Source: Metapseudomonas boanensis
GTDB lineage: Bacteria; Pseudomonadota; Gammaproteobacteria; Pseudomonadales; Pseudomonadaceae
Assembly: GCF_018704125.1 (NCBI RefSeq)
Contig: NZ_JAGTIS010000003.1
Location: forward strand, 124,001-188,000
Direction: 5' to 3'
DNA length: 64,000 nt
The stretch's first letter is position 1; each line of letters opens with the position of its first letter. The position numbers were made by a program, and so were the translations under genes. The notes beneath the pieces are model-generated. The model saw only the letters and a list, made by a program, of their open reading frames with translations, was not told where the DNA came from and ran no database searches. Positions 51,717 to 62,817 of the stretch are shown here, one piece after another.

Positions 51717-52956
51717 ACCGCACGGTGCGTTTTCTATTCGGCGCAGGTCTGTTCCTCTTGCTCGGTATCCTGGCCATTCAGCTAGCCGGCCACCTGCATC
51801 CCTACCAGGAAACCGTGGAGCACGGCCCCTCGCCCGAAGTAATGGGCAACCCCTATCTGGCCGCCGAACACTTCCTGCGCAAACAAGGCCTGACCGTCAA
51901 CCGGGCCGATGGCCTGGAAGTGCTGGACCAACTGCCGAGCACCGGCCAGACCATGCTGTTGCTCGGCAGCCGTAACCACATGACACCGCGCCAGTCTCAG
52001 CGCCTGCTGGCCTGGGTCAGCAAAGGCGGCCACCTGGTGTTCATTGCCGAGCGGCTATACGACGAAGACGAACAGAAAAGCGGCGACCTGCTGCTGGACA
52101 GCCTGGGCATCCAGCAATTCGAGGTAGATGCACTGGAAGAACAGGAGAGCGAGTCGCAAGGTCAGGCATCGGGTGGCGAGGCGACCAACGAAGAGCCTGC
52201 TGCGCGAAGCAGCGACGACCAACAAGCCCCTGCCGACGCCAACGAGGACCCGTTCCCCGAACTGACCAAACTCTACCTGGAGAACGAGCAAGCACCGGCC
52301 TTCGTCAGCTTCGATACCGACTTCCACCTCTTCGATAGTCAGAATCGAGCCCATGCCTGGGCAAACAGCGCCAAGGCGACGCACATGCTCCAACTCAATC
52401 AGGGAGACGGCCTGATTACGGTACTGACCGATGGCTGGATCTGGCAGAACCAGGACATCGCCCAGTACGACAACGCCTGGCTGCTCTGGTACCTCGGCCA
52501 GGACAGCCAAGTCACACTACTCTATCGCGCTGAGCGCGACAGCCTGGCCAAACTGCTCGGTGAACACTTCCCCGAAGCCCTGATGGCGTTGCTGCTGCTT
52601 ATCCTCCTTGGCCTGTGGCACGTTGCTCCGCGCCAAGGCCCCCTGCAGACGCCCGCCAGCCGTGCTCGCCGGCAGTTGGAGGAACACCTGCGCGGCGCTG
52701 CTGACTTCATGCTCCGCCGAGCGGGGCAGGCCAGTCTGCTGCAATCCCTGCAACGCGATATCCAGCGTCGGGCCCGACGTCGCCACCCCGGCTTCGAACG
52801 CCTGGCCGTAGCCGAGCAATGGCAGGTCTTGGGCCGCCTGACACGCCTGCCACCCGGCGCCATCAGCCAGGCCATGCGCCCGCTGCCGCAACAACGCCTC
52901 AATGCCACCGAATTCACCCGCCAGGTCGCCCACCTGCAAACCCTCAGGAATGCCCT

Positions 52957-52960
<4 letters not shown>
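51713..52960 (+). CDS. DUF4350 domain membrane protein
   Basis: 415 residues from the ATG at 51713 (ATGA overlap). An N-terminal membrane anchor is followed by a periplasmic-type DUF4350 region (MLLLGSRNHMTPRQSQRLLAWVSKGGHL in parts), an acidic Glu/Gln-rich low-complexity segment around 145-180, and a second helix (ALMALLLLILLGLWHV) near 290 with a basic cytoplasmic tail. Unknown function, part of the MoxR operon. Confidence 0.82.
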
Positions 52961-53981
<1,021 letters not shown>

Positions 53982-53985
<4 letters not shown>

Positions 53986-55313
53986 GACCGTCCCGCGCAA
54001 TGCTCGCGCTGATGGCCACCCTGCTCGGTCTGGCCTTGCTACTCGGCGCCCTGCCGCCGCTGGGCATTGCCCTGCCCGCGGAGCTTCCGGCCATCTGGTG
54101 GGGACTGCTCTGCGCACTGCTGTTGCTGGCCTGCATCGACGCACTGTGGCTCCGTCATCAGCCCTCTCCACGCCTGGAACGTCTGTTACCTGGCAATCTG
54201 CCGCTGGCACGTTGGAGTGAAGTGCGCCTGACAGTCCATCACGGCTATCCACGCCCCTTGCATTTGCAACTGTTCGACCAGGTTCCAGAGGACATGGCGT
54301 TCGACGCCCTGCCCCAGCGCATCGAGCTCCACCCCGGCACGCAAACAGAGCTGAGCTACCGTGTGCGCCCGCTCAAGCGTGGCCACTTCCACCTCCCAGC
54401 CTGCGACGTCGAACTTCCCAGCCCCTTGGGGCTCTGGCGCCAGCGTAGGGTCCTGCCCCTGTCCGGAGAAACTCGCGTCTACCCGGATTTCGCTCGGCTG
54501 TATGGGGCCCAGCTGAAAGCCGTGGACGATTGGCTCAGCCAGCTAGGGGTACGTCAACGCCCACGCCGTGGCCTGGGCATGGAGTTTCACCAGCTCCGCG
54601 AATTCCGCGACGGCGATACCCTGCGCCAGATCGACTGGAAGGCCACCGCACGCAAGCGCACACCCATCGCCCGCGAATACCAGGACGAACGCGACCAGCA
54701 GATTGTCTTTCTGCTGGACTGCGGGCGCCGCATGCGCAGCCAGGATGGCGACCTGTCTCACTTTGACCACGCGCTAAACGCCAGCCTGCTGCTCAGCTAT
54801 GTAGCACTGCGCCAGGGCGACGCCGTTGGACTCGCCACCTTCGCCGCCGAGCGAGATCGCTTCCTCGCGCCAGTGAAGGGCCCTGCCCAACTGAGCGTGC
54901 TACTCAACGGTGTCTATGACCTCGACAGCACTCTGCGCCCAGCGGACTACCGGGCAGCCACCGACACCCTGCTGACCCGCCAACGCCGCCGCGCGCTGGT
55001 GGTGTTGATCAGCAATCTGCGGGACGAGGACGATGAGGAGCTGGTCAATGCCGTCAAACGCCTGGGGCGCCAGCATCGCCTGCTCGTCGTGAGCCTGCGC
55101 GAGGAAATCCTCGACAGCTTGCGGCAGGCTCCAGTGCGAGGCTTTGAGGATGCACTCGCCTATTGCGGGACGGTGGACTATCTGAATGCCCGTGCCGGCC
55201 TGCATGAGCGGCTGGCGGCGCATGGTGTGCCAGTACTGGACGCTCGTCCGAGCGAGCTGGGGCCAGAGCTGGTGAGTCGCTATCTGGCCTGGAAGAAGGC
55301 GGGAGCGCTTTAA
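53982..55313 (+). CDS. DUF58 domain protein
   Basis: 443 residues, start overlapping the moxR stop. Two N-terminal membrane helices, a beta-rich region and the DUF58 core (GMEFHQLREFRDGDTLRQIDW, with ATARKRTPIAREYQ), followed by a VWA-like fold with FLLDCGRRM as the metal-site-like motif. It is the partner of MoxR. Last gene of the six-gene operon. Confidence 0.9.
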
Positions 55314-55443
55314 GGGATAGCGCCCTGGCTTCAGCTGATCGCCAAGCCAGGAACAAGGCTCGAAAGGCACCACCGCCCCACCCCACTTTCCGATCCGGCG
55401 TGAGCCCCCAATGCAGCCGAAGTTGATCTTTTTTCAGACAGAC

Positions 55444-55803
55444 TTATGCCGAGGCGGCCAAGGGACGAAAGCTGAAATAGAAGCGCAAGGCATCGATCAG
55501 ATCGGCATATTCTCCCGGGGGTGCCACGAGCGAGAACCCTGAATCGAAGTGCCCGGGGTTCACGTCTTCGCGACACCACTGGCAGGTGGCGCAAAAATCG
55601 ATGAAGTGCAATTGCCCATCCTGCCCCGGGATTTTCAGGCGCATCTCGAACCGCCCTCCCACCAGCATCGGCAACTGGCTGATCAGCATCAGTCCGTCCA
55701 TCGAGACGTTGCCAATGTAGCCCATGGGCTTGTCGGTGATGCGATTGAACACCTTCAGGTAATAGGGCAACTGATGGCGTTCGATACGGCGCTTAGCAGG
55801 CAT
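55444..55803 (-). CDS. PilZ domain protein
   Basis: 119 residues. The PilZ beta-barrel begins KRRIERHQLPYYLKVFN, with R-x3-R replaced by RRIERH, then GYIGNVSMDGLML (the D/N-x-S-x2-G-type motif NVSMDG). The motifs would allow c-di-GMP binding. Convergent to the DUF58 gene; the 130 bases between contain no clear terminator. Confidence 0.88.
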   Translation of the reverse strand: MPAKRRIERHQLPYYLKVFNRITDKPMGYIGNVSMDGLMLISQLPMLVGGRFEMRLKIPGQDGQLHFIDFCATCQWCREDVNPGHFDSGFSLVAPPGEYADLIDALRFYFSFRPLAASA

Positions 55804-55864
55804 GATATCAAATCGCTATTAATGGTCATTCAGTATGAACCCGTCACCGCCATAAAACCAAGCG

Positions 55865-56287
55865 CTAGCGGCAATCGCGGTTCAGGGCCTCCGCCAGACT
55901 TCGGCGAAACATCTCGATCTGTTCATCACTGTAGTACTGACGCTCACCACGCTCATCCACCCGGAAAAAGGAGCCACCACGATCCAGTTGCTCCTTCTGC
56001 GAGCGCAGGTTCTCACATGCCTTCTGGCGCTTCTCACGGGCATCTGCCACACGACTGGCGACCTGAGCCTGCTCATCCCTGCGGGCATCGTAGTAACGCG
56101 CTGCGCGCTCTTCCCGCTCGCGCGTGGCGGCATCGCGCTCAACCACTTGCGGCCTGACTTGCACAGGGGCGGCGCCGGCCTGCGGACGCTCGCTGAAATG
56201 CACCCGGCCCTCAGCGTCGGTCCAGCGATAGATTTCCGCCGCAGCCAGAGAGGGAATCAGCAGAACGTACAGCAGGGTATAGCGCAT
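55865..56287 (-). CDS. DUF4124 domain protein, exported
   Basis: 140 residues from the ATG at 56287 with AAGGAGG upstream. A short signal peptide (MRYTLLYVLLIPSLAAAE) precedes the DUF4124 motif IYRWTDAEGRVHFSERP. The remainder is a Glu/Arg-rich coiled coil ending in LAEALNRDCR. It is a periplasmic protein of unknown role. It lies 61 bases before PilZ on the same strand. Confidence 0.85.
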   Translation of the reverse strand: MRYTLLYVLLIPSLAAAEIYRWTDAEGRVHFSERPQAGAAPVQVRPQVVERDAATREREERAARYYDARRDEQAQVASRVADAREKRQKACENLRSQKEQLDRGGSFFRVDERGERQYYSDEQIEMFRRSLAEALNRDCR

Positions 56288-56370
56288 TCCTGTCCTCCTT
56301 GAACAAGGCTTGAGCTTAGTCCCGGAGAAAATCGACTCAAGCCAACCACGACCGACGGTCCGCAAGGAAG

Positions 56371-56745
56371 TCAATGAGCCGCGGGGTGCGCCCTGGCCGC
56401 ACCGCTACCCCTCAGGAGACCACGTTGCTGCAGCGTCTCCAGACGTGCCCTCGCCCTATAGGCGTACTCGCTCGCCGGGTAACGCGCGATGATGAAATGG
56501 TAGGTCTGCGCTGCGTCGACGAACAGACTCTGACGCTCCAGGCATTGCCCACGTAACAGGGAAATCTCCGGCTGCAAATACTGCCGAGAGCGGCTCTTTC
56601 GCTCGGCCTTGGAAAGCTCAAGCATCACATCCTCGCAGTCCCCGTCTTCATAGGCGCGGTAGGCATTGTTCAAGTGGTGGTCGAGCGACCAGCGGGTGCA
56701 GCCGGCCATGCTGGCAAGCATCGCCAGCAGGATCAGGGTTCGCAT
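56371..56745 (-). CDS. Small lipoprotein with a TPR-like region
   Basis: 124 residues. Lipobox MLASMAGC at about 9-16 (Cys16 lipidated), then two TPR-like helical repeats (NNAYRAYEDGDCEDVMLELSKA, in part, and FVDAAQTYHFIIARYPASEYAYRA, in part). It lies upstream of the DUF4124 gene on the same strand, 83 bases apart. Possibly a cell-envelope scaffold; function unknown. Confidence 0.8.
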   Translation of the reverse strand: MRTLILLAMLASMAGCTRWSLDHHLNNAYRAYEDGDCEDVMLELSKAERKSRSRQYLQPEISLLRGQCLERQSLFVDAAQTYHFIIARYPASEYAYRARARLETLQQRGLLRGSGAARAHPAAH

Positions 56746-56912
56746 GGTTGATTCCTCCGTCGGCCGGTGTATCGGCCATCGAAGCGGTTTCTACAGGGCC
56801 GATGTCCAGTACTGAGACAAAAAGCATAACCTCCATTCGGTCGTGCCGTCCGCTTGCCCGGGCCGAGCCTCGACACAGCTAGACTGCCCCCGTCTCCAAG
56901 CCGCGGAGGAGA

Positions 56913-57241
56913 TGCCTTGCCGTCCACCCCACCCTGCTCGTCATCAGCCTTCTGCTGGGCGCTTGCTCACCTACAGCGCCATTGCCATTCGCGATGCCAA
57001 GAGCGCCGAGGCCGAGGAGCTATACCTGCTGGCCCTGTCGAAAATCACGTCCAGCCGGATACACCGGAGAAGGCCTTATACCAGCTCGGCCTCATGTACT
57101 CGGCACCCGACACCCCCCAGGCCGATCGAGACAAGGCGATTGCCTACCTGCGTCGCCTGCTGGTGCAGTTCCCCTCTGGTGACCGGCCAGCAAAAGTCCT
57201 CCCGCCATCTGGATCAGGCGCTCAACCAGAACCGAACTTGA
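56913..57241 (+). pseudogene. Frameshifted TPR-type lipoprotein gene
   Basis: A GGAGGAG site precedes the ATG at 56913. Coding potential then moves between frames: HPTLLVISLLLGACS (a signal peptide with lipobox) in one, IRDAKSAEAEELYLLALSK in a second and PDTPEKALYQLGLMYSAPD with KAIAYLRRLLVQFPSGD in a third, then HLDQALNQNRT back in the second. Together they describe one small TPR lipoprotein interrupted by at least three indels. It is a pseudogene unless the sequence has errors here. Confidence 0.75.
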
Positions 57242-57351
57242 GGGGCCCGTGTGCGGTGCCTGAAACAATTCAGCAGGTAGTGAAAAGACTCCATGACTAC
57301 AGTTTTTCCAGGGTGTAGCCTCGGGCTCAGCTTGGAAAATGGAGTCGTCGC

Positions 57352-58803
57352 ATGCCCTTCCGCCGTACCAAAATCGTCGCCACCCTCGGCCCGGCCAGCA
57401 ACTCCCCGGAGGTTCTGGAACAACTGATCCTCGCGGGTTTGAACGTGGCCCGCCTCAACTTCTCCCACGGCAGCCCGGAAGAACACAAGGCGCGCGCGCG
57501 CCTGGTTCGCGAGCTGGCGGCCAAGCACGGTCGTTTCGTTGCCCTGCTCGGCGACCTTCAAGGACCGAAGATCCGCATCGCCAAGTTCGCCAACAAACGA
57601 ATCGAACTCAAGGAAGGCGACAGCTTCCGTTTCTCCGTCACCCACCCGCGTGACGCCGGCAATCAGGAAGTGGTGGGTATCGACTACCCCGACCTGGTGA
57701 GGGACTGCGGCGTAGGTGATGAACTGCTGCTGGATGACGGCCGCGTGGTAATGCGCGTTGAAAGCAGCAGCGCCGATGAACTGCAATGCCGCGTGCTGAT
57801 CGGCGGCCCGCTGTCAGACCACAAGGGCATCAACCGCCGTGGCGGCGGCCTGACTGCGCCGGCCCTGACCGCCAAGGACAAAGCCGACATCAAGCTGGCT
57901 GCCGAGATGGAACTGGACTACCTGGCCGTTTCCTTCCCCCGCGACGCCGCCGACATGGAACTGGCTCGCCGCCTGCGCGACGAGGCTGGTGGCAAGGCAT
58001 GGCTGGTAGCGAAGATCGAGCGCGCCGAAGCCGTAGCCGACGACGAGGCACTGGACGGCCTGATCCGCGCCAGTGATGCGGTAATGGTCGCGCGCGGCGA
58101 CCTCGGCGTGGAGATCGGTGACGCCGAGCTGGTAGGCATCCAGAAGAAGATCATTCTGCACGCACGCCGCTACAACAAAGCCGTGATCACCGCGACCCAG
58201 ATGATGGAGTCGATGATCCACAGCCCAATGCCGACCCGCGCGGAAGTCTCCGACGTGGCCAACGCCGTGCTCGATTACACCGACGCCGTCATGCTGTCCG
58301 CAGAAAGCGCCGCAGGCGAATACCCGGTGGAAGCGGTGCAAGCCATGGCGCGCATCTGCCAGGGTGCCGAGAAGCACCCCGACACCCGCCGCTCCAGCCA
58401 CCGCATCGGCAACACCTTCAACCGCTGCGACGAGAGCATCGCCTTGGCGTCCATGTACACCGCCAACCACTTCCCGGGCATCAAGGCGATCATCTGCCTG
58501 ACCGAAAGCGGCTACACCCCGCTGATCATGTCGCGAATCCGTTCCTCGGTACCGATCTACGCCTACTCGCCGCACCGCGAGACCCAGGCCCGCGTGGCGC
58601 TGTTCCGCGGCGTCGAGACCGTCCCCTTCGATGCGGCCGCACTGCCACCGGAGAAAGTCAGCCAGATGGCCGTCGACGAACTCCTGCAGCGCGGCGTCGT
58701 GACCAAGGGCGACTGGGTGATCCTGACCAAGGGTGATAGCTACACCACCCAGGGCGGCACCAACACCATGAAGATCCTCCATGTCGGGGACCTGCTGGTC
58801 TGA
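57352..58803 (+). CDS. pykA: Pyruvate kinase
   Basis: 483 residues, family-length. RRTKIVATLGPAS at the N-terminus, the active-site stretch ITATQMMESMIHSPMPTRAE, and VMVARGDLGVEIGDAEL are intact. The enzyme converts PEP and ADP to pyruvate and ATP in the cytoplasm. GGAGTCGTCGC precedes the ATG. The neighbourhood upstream matches the P. aeruginosa pykA (PA4329) region; downstream it is different. Confidence 0.96.
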   Translation: MPFRRTKIVATLGPASNSPEVLEQLILAGLNVARLNFSHGSPEEHKARARLVRELAAKHGRFVALLGDLQGPKIRIAKFANKRIELKEGDSFRFSVTHPRDAGNQEVVGIDYPDLVRDCGVGDELLLDDGRVVMRVESSSADELQCRVLIGGPLSDHKGINRRGGGLTAPALTAKDKADIKLAAEMELDYLAVSFPRDAADMELARRLRDEAGGKAWLVAKIERAEAVADDEALDGLIRASDAVMVARGDLGVEIGDAELVGIQKKIILHARRYNKAVITATQMMESMIHSPMPTRAEVSDVANAVLDYTDAVMLSAESAAGEYPVEAVQAMARICQGAEKHPDTRRSSHRIGNTFNRCDESIALASMYTANHFPGIKAIICLTESGYTPLIMSRIRSSVPIYAYSPHRETQARVALFRGVETVPFDAAALPPEKVSQMAVDELLQRGVVTKGDWVILTKGDSYTTQGGTNTMKILHVGDLLV

Positions 58804-59101
58804 TACGGTCTGGAACGAAAGCTATGGTCACCCCCGTTTTTGCAGTACTGACCAGCGATGGGTGTTTGGCTTGCCTAGATCTATCCGGCGTCCGTAGGGG
58901 GCTTGCCCCGCGCCACGATGAGAGTCGCGCCTGACGACCCTGAAAAAGCCGGCGACTTCGAAAGCCGATTTTTGTGCCAGGTTCTTCGTCAGGCCGATGG
59001 GCCGTTCACGTCATCGGTTGTTCAGCTATCGCAAAACCTGGATGGGTGATTCGTGGTGCCGCAACAACAGCGAGGTCAGGCGGCGCAGCCGTCTGATCTC
59101 G
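58804..59101. other. Gene-free stretch between pykA and the transposase remnant
   Basis: About 300 bases without a credible reading frame. It may include further worn IS-element DNA continuing from the remnant at 59102 (CGATGACGTGAACGGCCCAT on the minus strand), but nothing is recognisable as coding. Confidence 0.4.
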
Positions 59102-59351
59102 CTTCATAACAGGTGTGCTTCGCGGCGATGGCACAGGTGCTGCCGATACTCCCGCGCGCATTGCACCCGCAATCGGCGCAAGTTCTTCTCCCCGCGCTTG
59201 CTGATGCCCAGCAGGTTGACTCGGCCACCAGTGCTGTATTGCCTCGGGACCAGGCCGACTGACGCAGCGAAGTTGCGACTGCAGCCTTACTGGGCCTGCA
59301 GGTGAAGCTGCGCTTGCCCAGGTCGATACCGATCAACGCTGCGTCATTCAT
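59102..59351 (-). pseudogene. IS110/IS1111-family transposase remnant
   Basis: From the ATG at 59351 the minus strand reads MNDAALIGIDLGKRSF, the usual N-terminus of IS110-type transposases. After a one-base loss and a large internal deletion it continues in another frame as NFAASVGLVPRQYSTGGRVN and LLGISKRGEKNLRRL, the C-terminal (transposase_20) region, and meets a stop. The middle 200-250 residues are gone, so it is a dead element. Confidence 0.85.
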
Positions 59352-59373
59352 GACGATGGTCTCCAGAAAGAAA

Positions 59374-59406
59374 ACACCCTGCGAAAGGCTAGCCTTCGCA
59401 GGGTGT
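59374..59406. repeat. Inverted repeat beside the IS110-type remnant
   Basis: ACACCCTGCGAA and TTCGCAGGGTGT are perfect 12-bp arms around AGGCTAGCC, which is itself near-palindromic. It lies 23 bases upstream of the transposase start, with outer GATGGTC and GACCATC arms further out (59355-59361 and 59414-59420). It could be a subterminal repeat of the element or a terminator for the flanking genes. Confidence 0.6.
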
Positions 59407-59463
59407 CGGGAATGACCATCTGATCAAGCCTGGCACGGCCGGGCTCTTGGGGCACGGGATAAC

Positions 59464-60048
59464 TCACTGGACCAGAAGTTGGCCAATGGTCGGGTCCTTG
59501 AAGGCGCGGGTCAGGGCATCGCTCAGGACATCGCTCACCAGCTTGGTGTTGGTCTCCTGGTTCGGAGCGGTGCCGAATCGCTGGTTCAGCGAGGCGCCAT
59601 AGCGGCCGCTGTAGCGACGGGTGCTGTTCTGCACGTCGACGCGGAAGGTAGCACTGATAGTCGCCTCAGTTACGTAGACCCCCTCCTTCGGCGACTGATA
59701 CTTGAGGTCAGCGAGGGTCAGGGTCAGTTGCGGCGCGTTATAGGCGTTCGGCGATGGGGTGAAGCCGAGCAGGCGAACCGCAGCCTCCGCTTCAGCTTGC
59801 AGACGCGGCAGGATGTCCTTGCCCTGTACGGAGATGGCGCTGGTTTCCGCGTAGATGCCGCCACGCGTCCCGAGTACCGGAGATGGACGGCCATCAGCCA
59901 CCCGCACAACCACCGGCTGCCCCTGACCTACCGGAGTGAGCGGGCCAGTGAGCTTGGGTTGTGGGCTGAGTTGTTGCGGACTGAGGGCACAGCCGACCAG
60001 GGTCAGGCTAAAAGCGGCCAGCAGGCCGAGCAACGCACGTTTCAGCAT
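59464..60048 (-). CDS. yajG: YajG-type lipoprotein
   Basis: 194 residues from the ATG at 60048 (GGAGAGATC site). A signal peptide ends at lipobox LVGC (Cys20 or near). The mature chain has the YajG segments QPKLTGPLTPVGQGQPVVVR and GGIYAETSAISVQGKDILPR. YajG lipoproteins are outer-membrane associated and usually sit near ampG or bolA-type genes, but here mqo follows. The start at 60126 would lie upstream without a ribosome site. Confidence 0.85.
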   Translation of the reverse strand: MLKRALLGLLAAFSLTLVGCALSPQQLSPQPKLTGPLTPVGQGQPVVVRVADGRPSPVLGTRGGIYAETSAISVQGKDILPRLQAEAEAAVRLLGFTPSPNAYNAPQLTLTLADLKYQSPKEGVYVTEATISATFRVDVQNSTRRYSGRYGASLNQRFGTAPNQETNTKLVSDVLSDALTRAFKDPTIGQLLVQ

Positions 60049-60223
60049 GCTTGATCTCTCCAGGAGTGAAGACAAAACGGCCGGCAGTATAACCACCCCG
60101 GCACCGTACTGACAGAGCGCCAGCACTCATGAACGTTCAGACAAGCTCACTGTTGGAGGGTTCCTGTAATGGGCCTGTAATGGCCATATGAGATAAAAGC
60201 CGGAGCCACCCAGGAAGAGCCCC

Positions 60224-60457
60224 ATGATCGCCCTCTGGTCCTTGTTCGCCCCTCGCCGCCAACTCCACTGCTTTGCCCTCCTGGACGACGCCGGCATCTG
60301 CCGCGAGCTGCGCCAGTCCAACGAGGCTCCAGCAGGCGGCCACTGGGTGCAGGTCGACGGCATTTGCCTCTCCTGGCTGGACCGACCACTCCCCCCTGGC
60401 GCCCTGGTCGCACCAGTCGTCGGACAGCCTGAGCGCCGCCGGGCGTTGGCAGCCTGA
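60224..60457 (+). CDS. Small conserved protein upstream of mqo
   Basis: 77 residues; AGGAAGAG lies just before the ATG. The MIALWSLFAPRRQLHCFALL start and HWVQVDGICLSWLDRPLP segments look conserved in pseudomonads next to mqo, from memory. No domain is recognised. Confidence 0.7.
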   Translation: MIALWSLFAPRRQLHCFALLDDAGICRELRQSNEAPAGGHWVQVDGICLSWLDRPLPPGALVAPVVGQPERRRALAA

Positions 60458-60509
60458 CCGATGGACGAATAAAAGTCACACCAGTCGCCCTATTCCCCTG
60501 ATTTCATCG

Positions 60510-60532
60510 TTATAATCGCCCCCCGATTATAA
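60510..60532. promoter_or_regulatory. Inverted repeat in the mqo upstream region
   Basis: TTATAATCG and CGATTATAA form perfect 9-bp arms separated by five C. The 60458-60802 gap is 345 bases and also has ATGCAA-N6-TTGCAT at 60659-60676. The first repeat overlaps a TATAAT-like sequence on both strands, so it could be an operator or divergent -10; no regulator is known to me. Confidence 0.5.
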
Positions 60533-60802
60533 GGTCGTCTCCTGATCGGGCCTCGCAATACCGCTCCCCGCGCCAGCTGGGGCATCCGCACAGTCCCACA
60601 GAGAGCCGTCCACTTTTCGCGCTGCCATTTGCTGGCGAGCCGCGCCCTTCCGCCCGAAATGCAAACGCTTTTGCATGGACGCTTGCGTAACGAACGCAGA
60701 AGGAAGTGGCCTGCCCGAGGTAGCCGATCCTTTTGAGGTTCACGTCTCCAAAAGAGCGTGAGATGACGGTATTTCACTACTTCACAAGAGAGTGGCGAGC
60801 AA

Positions 60803-62320
60803 ATGGCGCAAAACGATTACGAAGCGGTGGACGTGTTGCTGGTCGGGGCCGGCATCATGAGCGCGACACTGGCGGTCCTGCTGAAGGAGCTCGATCCCGG
60901 TATCAAGCTGGAAATCGCCGAACTCCGGGAGTCAGGGGCCATCGAGAGCTCCAACCCCTGGAACAACGCAGGCACCGGCCACGCTGGCCTCTGCGAGCTG
61001 AACTATACGCCTCAGGCGGCTGATGGCTCCATCGACATCAAAAAAGCCGTCAACATCAATGCGCAATTCGAGGTTTCCAAGCAGTTCTGGGCCTACATGA
61101 GTGGCAAAAGCGCGTTCGGTTCGCCCAAGAACTTCATCAATGCTGTTCCGCACCTGAGCTTTGTGCGTGGCGACAAGGACACTGCATTCCTGAAGAAGCG
61201 CTTCGAGCTGCTCCGCCAGCACCATGCCTTCAGCGAAATGGAGTACACCGAAGATCGCACCACGATGGCCAAATGGGCGCCGCTGATGATGAAAGGCCGT
61301 GATTCGGCCGAGAAGATCGCGGCGACTCGCGCCATGAACGGCACTGACGTCAACTTTGGCGCGGTCACCACTCAGTTGCTGCAGTATCTCTCCAGCCTGT
61401 CGGATACTCGCGTCAGCTATTTCCAGAAGGTCACCAACCTCTCCCGTAGCGACAAGGGTTGGACCGTCAGCATCAAGAACACCCAGACCGGCGCCAACCG
61501 AGAAGTCTCCGCACGCTTCGTCTTCCTCGGTGCCGGCGGCGGCGCACTGCCTCTACTGCAGCTCTCCGGTATTCCGGAAGGCAAAGGCTTCGGCGGCTTC
61601 CCGGTCAGCGGCCAGTGGCTGCGTTGCGACAACCCGGAAGTGGTCAAGCAGCACCAGGCCAAGGTCTACAGCCAAGCCGAGGTCGGCGCTCCGCCGATGT
61701 CCGTGCCACACCTGGATACCCGCGTGGTGGATGGCAAGAAGTCCCTGCTGTTCGGACCTTACGCTGGCTTCACCACCAAGTTCCTCAAGCACGGCTCCTT
61801 CCTCGACCTGCCGCTCTCGGTTCGCCCAAGCAACCTCGGCCCGATGCTGGCCGTGGCCCGCGACAACCTGGACCTGACCCGTTACCTGATCAAGGAAGTG
61901 ATGCAGTCCCAGGAACAGCGCCTGGACGCCCTGCGTAAGTTCTATCCGGAACTGAGCCCAGCAGACTGGCGCCTGGAAGTGGCTGGCCAGCGTGTTCAGA
62001 TCATCAAGAAGGATGGCAAGAAAGGTGGTGTCCTGCAGTTCGGTACCGAGTTGGTATCCGCCGAGGATGGCAGCATAGCGGCCCTGCTCGGCGCCTCGCC
62101 AGGTGCTTCGGTCACGGTTTCCATCATGCTCAACCTCATCGAGCGCTGCTTCGTTGAGCAGGCTCGCACCGAGCAGTGGACGGCCAAGCTGAAGGAAATC
62201 TTCCCGGCCCGCGAGAAGGCACTGGAAAGCGATGCTGCCCTGTATCGCGAGATCAGCGCCCGCTCTGACGAGCGACTGGGCCTGACCAGCGTCGACAAGG
62301 CTGCCCAGAGCATCGCCTGA
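60803..62320 (+). CDS. mqo: Malate:quinone oxidoreductase
   Basis: 505 residues. The FAD motif [19 protein letters not shown] is near the start and the family segments [20 protein letters not shown] and [17 protein letters not shown] are intact. The membrane-associated flavoenzyme oxidises malate to oxaloacetate with quinone reduction, serving as the citric acid cycle step in pseudomonads. A strong terminator follows at 62342. Confidence 0.96.
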   Translation: MAQNDYEAVDVLLVGAGIMSATLAVLLKELDPGIKLEIAELRESGAIESSNPWNNAGTGHAGLCELNYTPQAADGSIDIKKAVNINAQFEVSKQFWAYMSGKSAFGSPKNFINAVPHLSFVRGDKDTAFLKKRFELLRQHHAFSEMEYTEDRTTMAKWAPLMMKGRDSAEKIAATRAMNGTDVNFGAVTTQLLQYLSSLSDTRVSYFQKVTNLSRSDKGWTVSIKNTQTGANREVSARFVFLGAGGGALPLLQLSGIPEGKGFGGFPVSGQWLRCDNPEVVKQHQAKVYSQAEVGAPPMSVPHLDTRVVDGKKSLLFGPYAGFTTKFLKHGSFLDLPLSVRPSNLGPMLAVARDNLDLTRYLIKEVMQSQEQRLDALRKFYPELSPADWRLEVAGQRVQIIKKDGKKGGVLQFGTELVSAEDGSIAALLGASPGASVTVSIMLNLIERCFVEQARTEQWTAKLKEIFPAREKALESDAALYREISARSDERLGLTSVDKAAQSIA

Positions 62321-62341
62321 AGCGTTGCTTGCCGCTGAATG

Positions 62342-62370
62342 AAAAACCGCCCTTCGGGGCGGTTTTTTTA
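62342..62370 (+). terminator. Rho-independent terminator after mqo
   Basis: AAAACCGCCC-TTCG-GGGCGGTTTT with seven following T. Confidence 0.92.
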
Positions 62371-62420
62371 TGGGCATGGCGCACAGGTCGCTCCGACATC
62401 CGCCCCATGGGCACAGGAAA

Positions 62421-62453
62421 TGAATAAGCCCGCTGAAGAGCGGGCTTATTCAT
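62421..62453 (-). terminator. Rho-independent terminator after the PA4642-like gene
   Basis: TGAATAAGCCCGCT and AGCGGGCTTATTCA around a four-base loop. It is 12 bases past the stop of the minus-strand gene at 62465. Confidence 0.82.
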
Positions 62454-62464
62454 ACGGAGATCGA

Positions 62465-62752
62465 TCAGCCGCGAGCAGCCTTGATCACTTCGATATAAGG
62501 CTCAGCCATACGCTGGTCCTGGATCAGGGCGATGAAATCGTTGCCCTTTTCATCCTTGGCATTAAGGTCATAGCCCGCTTCGACGAAGAAGCCGACGAAA
62601 CGTTCGAAGTCATCGACGCGCAGACCGCGGTAGGCCTTGATCAGCTTGTGCAGGGACGGCGGCGTGGAATCGGCCGGCTCGACTGCGAGGAACAGTTTGA
62701 TCGAGTCATCGGTGATTTCTTCACCAATCACCTGCTTCTTGTCTTTACGCAT
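62465..62752 (-). CDS. PA4642 family protein
   Basis: 95 residues: MRKDKKQVIGEEITDDSIKL at the start, then LHKLIKAYRGLRVDDFERFV and a charged tail. It matches the uncharacterised PA4642 family. In P. aeruginosa that gene lies near mqoB (PA4640), so the local order is kept. Function unknown. Confidence 0.85.
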   Translation of the reverse strand: MRKDKKQVIGEEITDDSIKLFLAVEPADSTPPSLHKLIKAYRGLRVDDFERFVGFFVEAGYDLNAKDEKGNDFIALIQDQRMAEPYIEVIKAARG

Positions 62753-62817
62753 CGCTCACATCTCTCTACAGGGCCAGGATCGTGGGGCGGGCAGTTTACC
62801 CCCGCCCGGCCCCAGCC

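Noticed and set aside
60224-60457. Dismissing the 77-codon frame before mqo as noise
   Set aside because: It has a proper ribosome site, balanced composition and seems conserved beside mqo, so it was kept as a gene.
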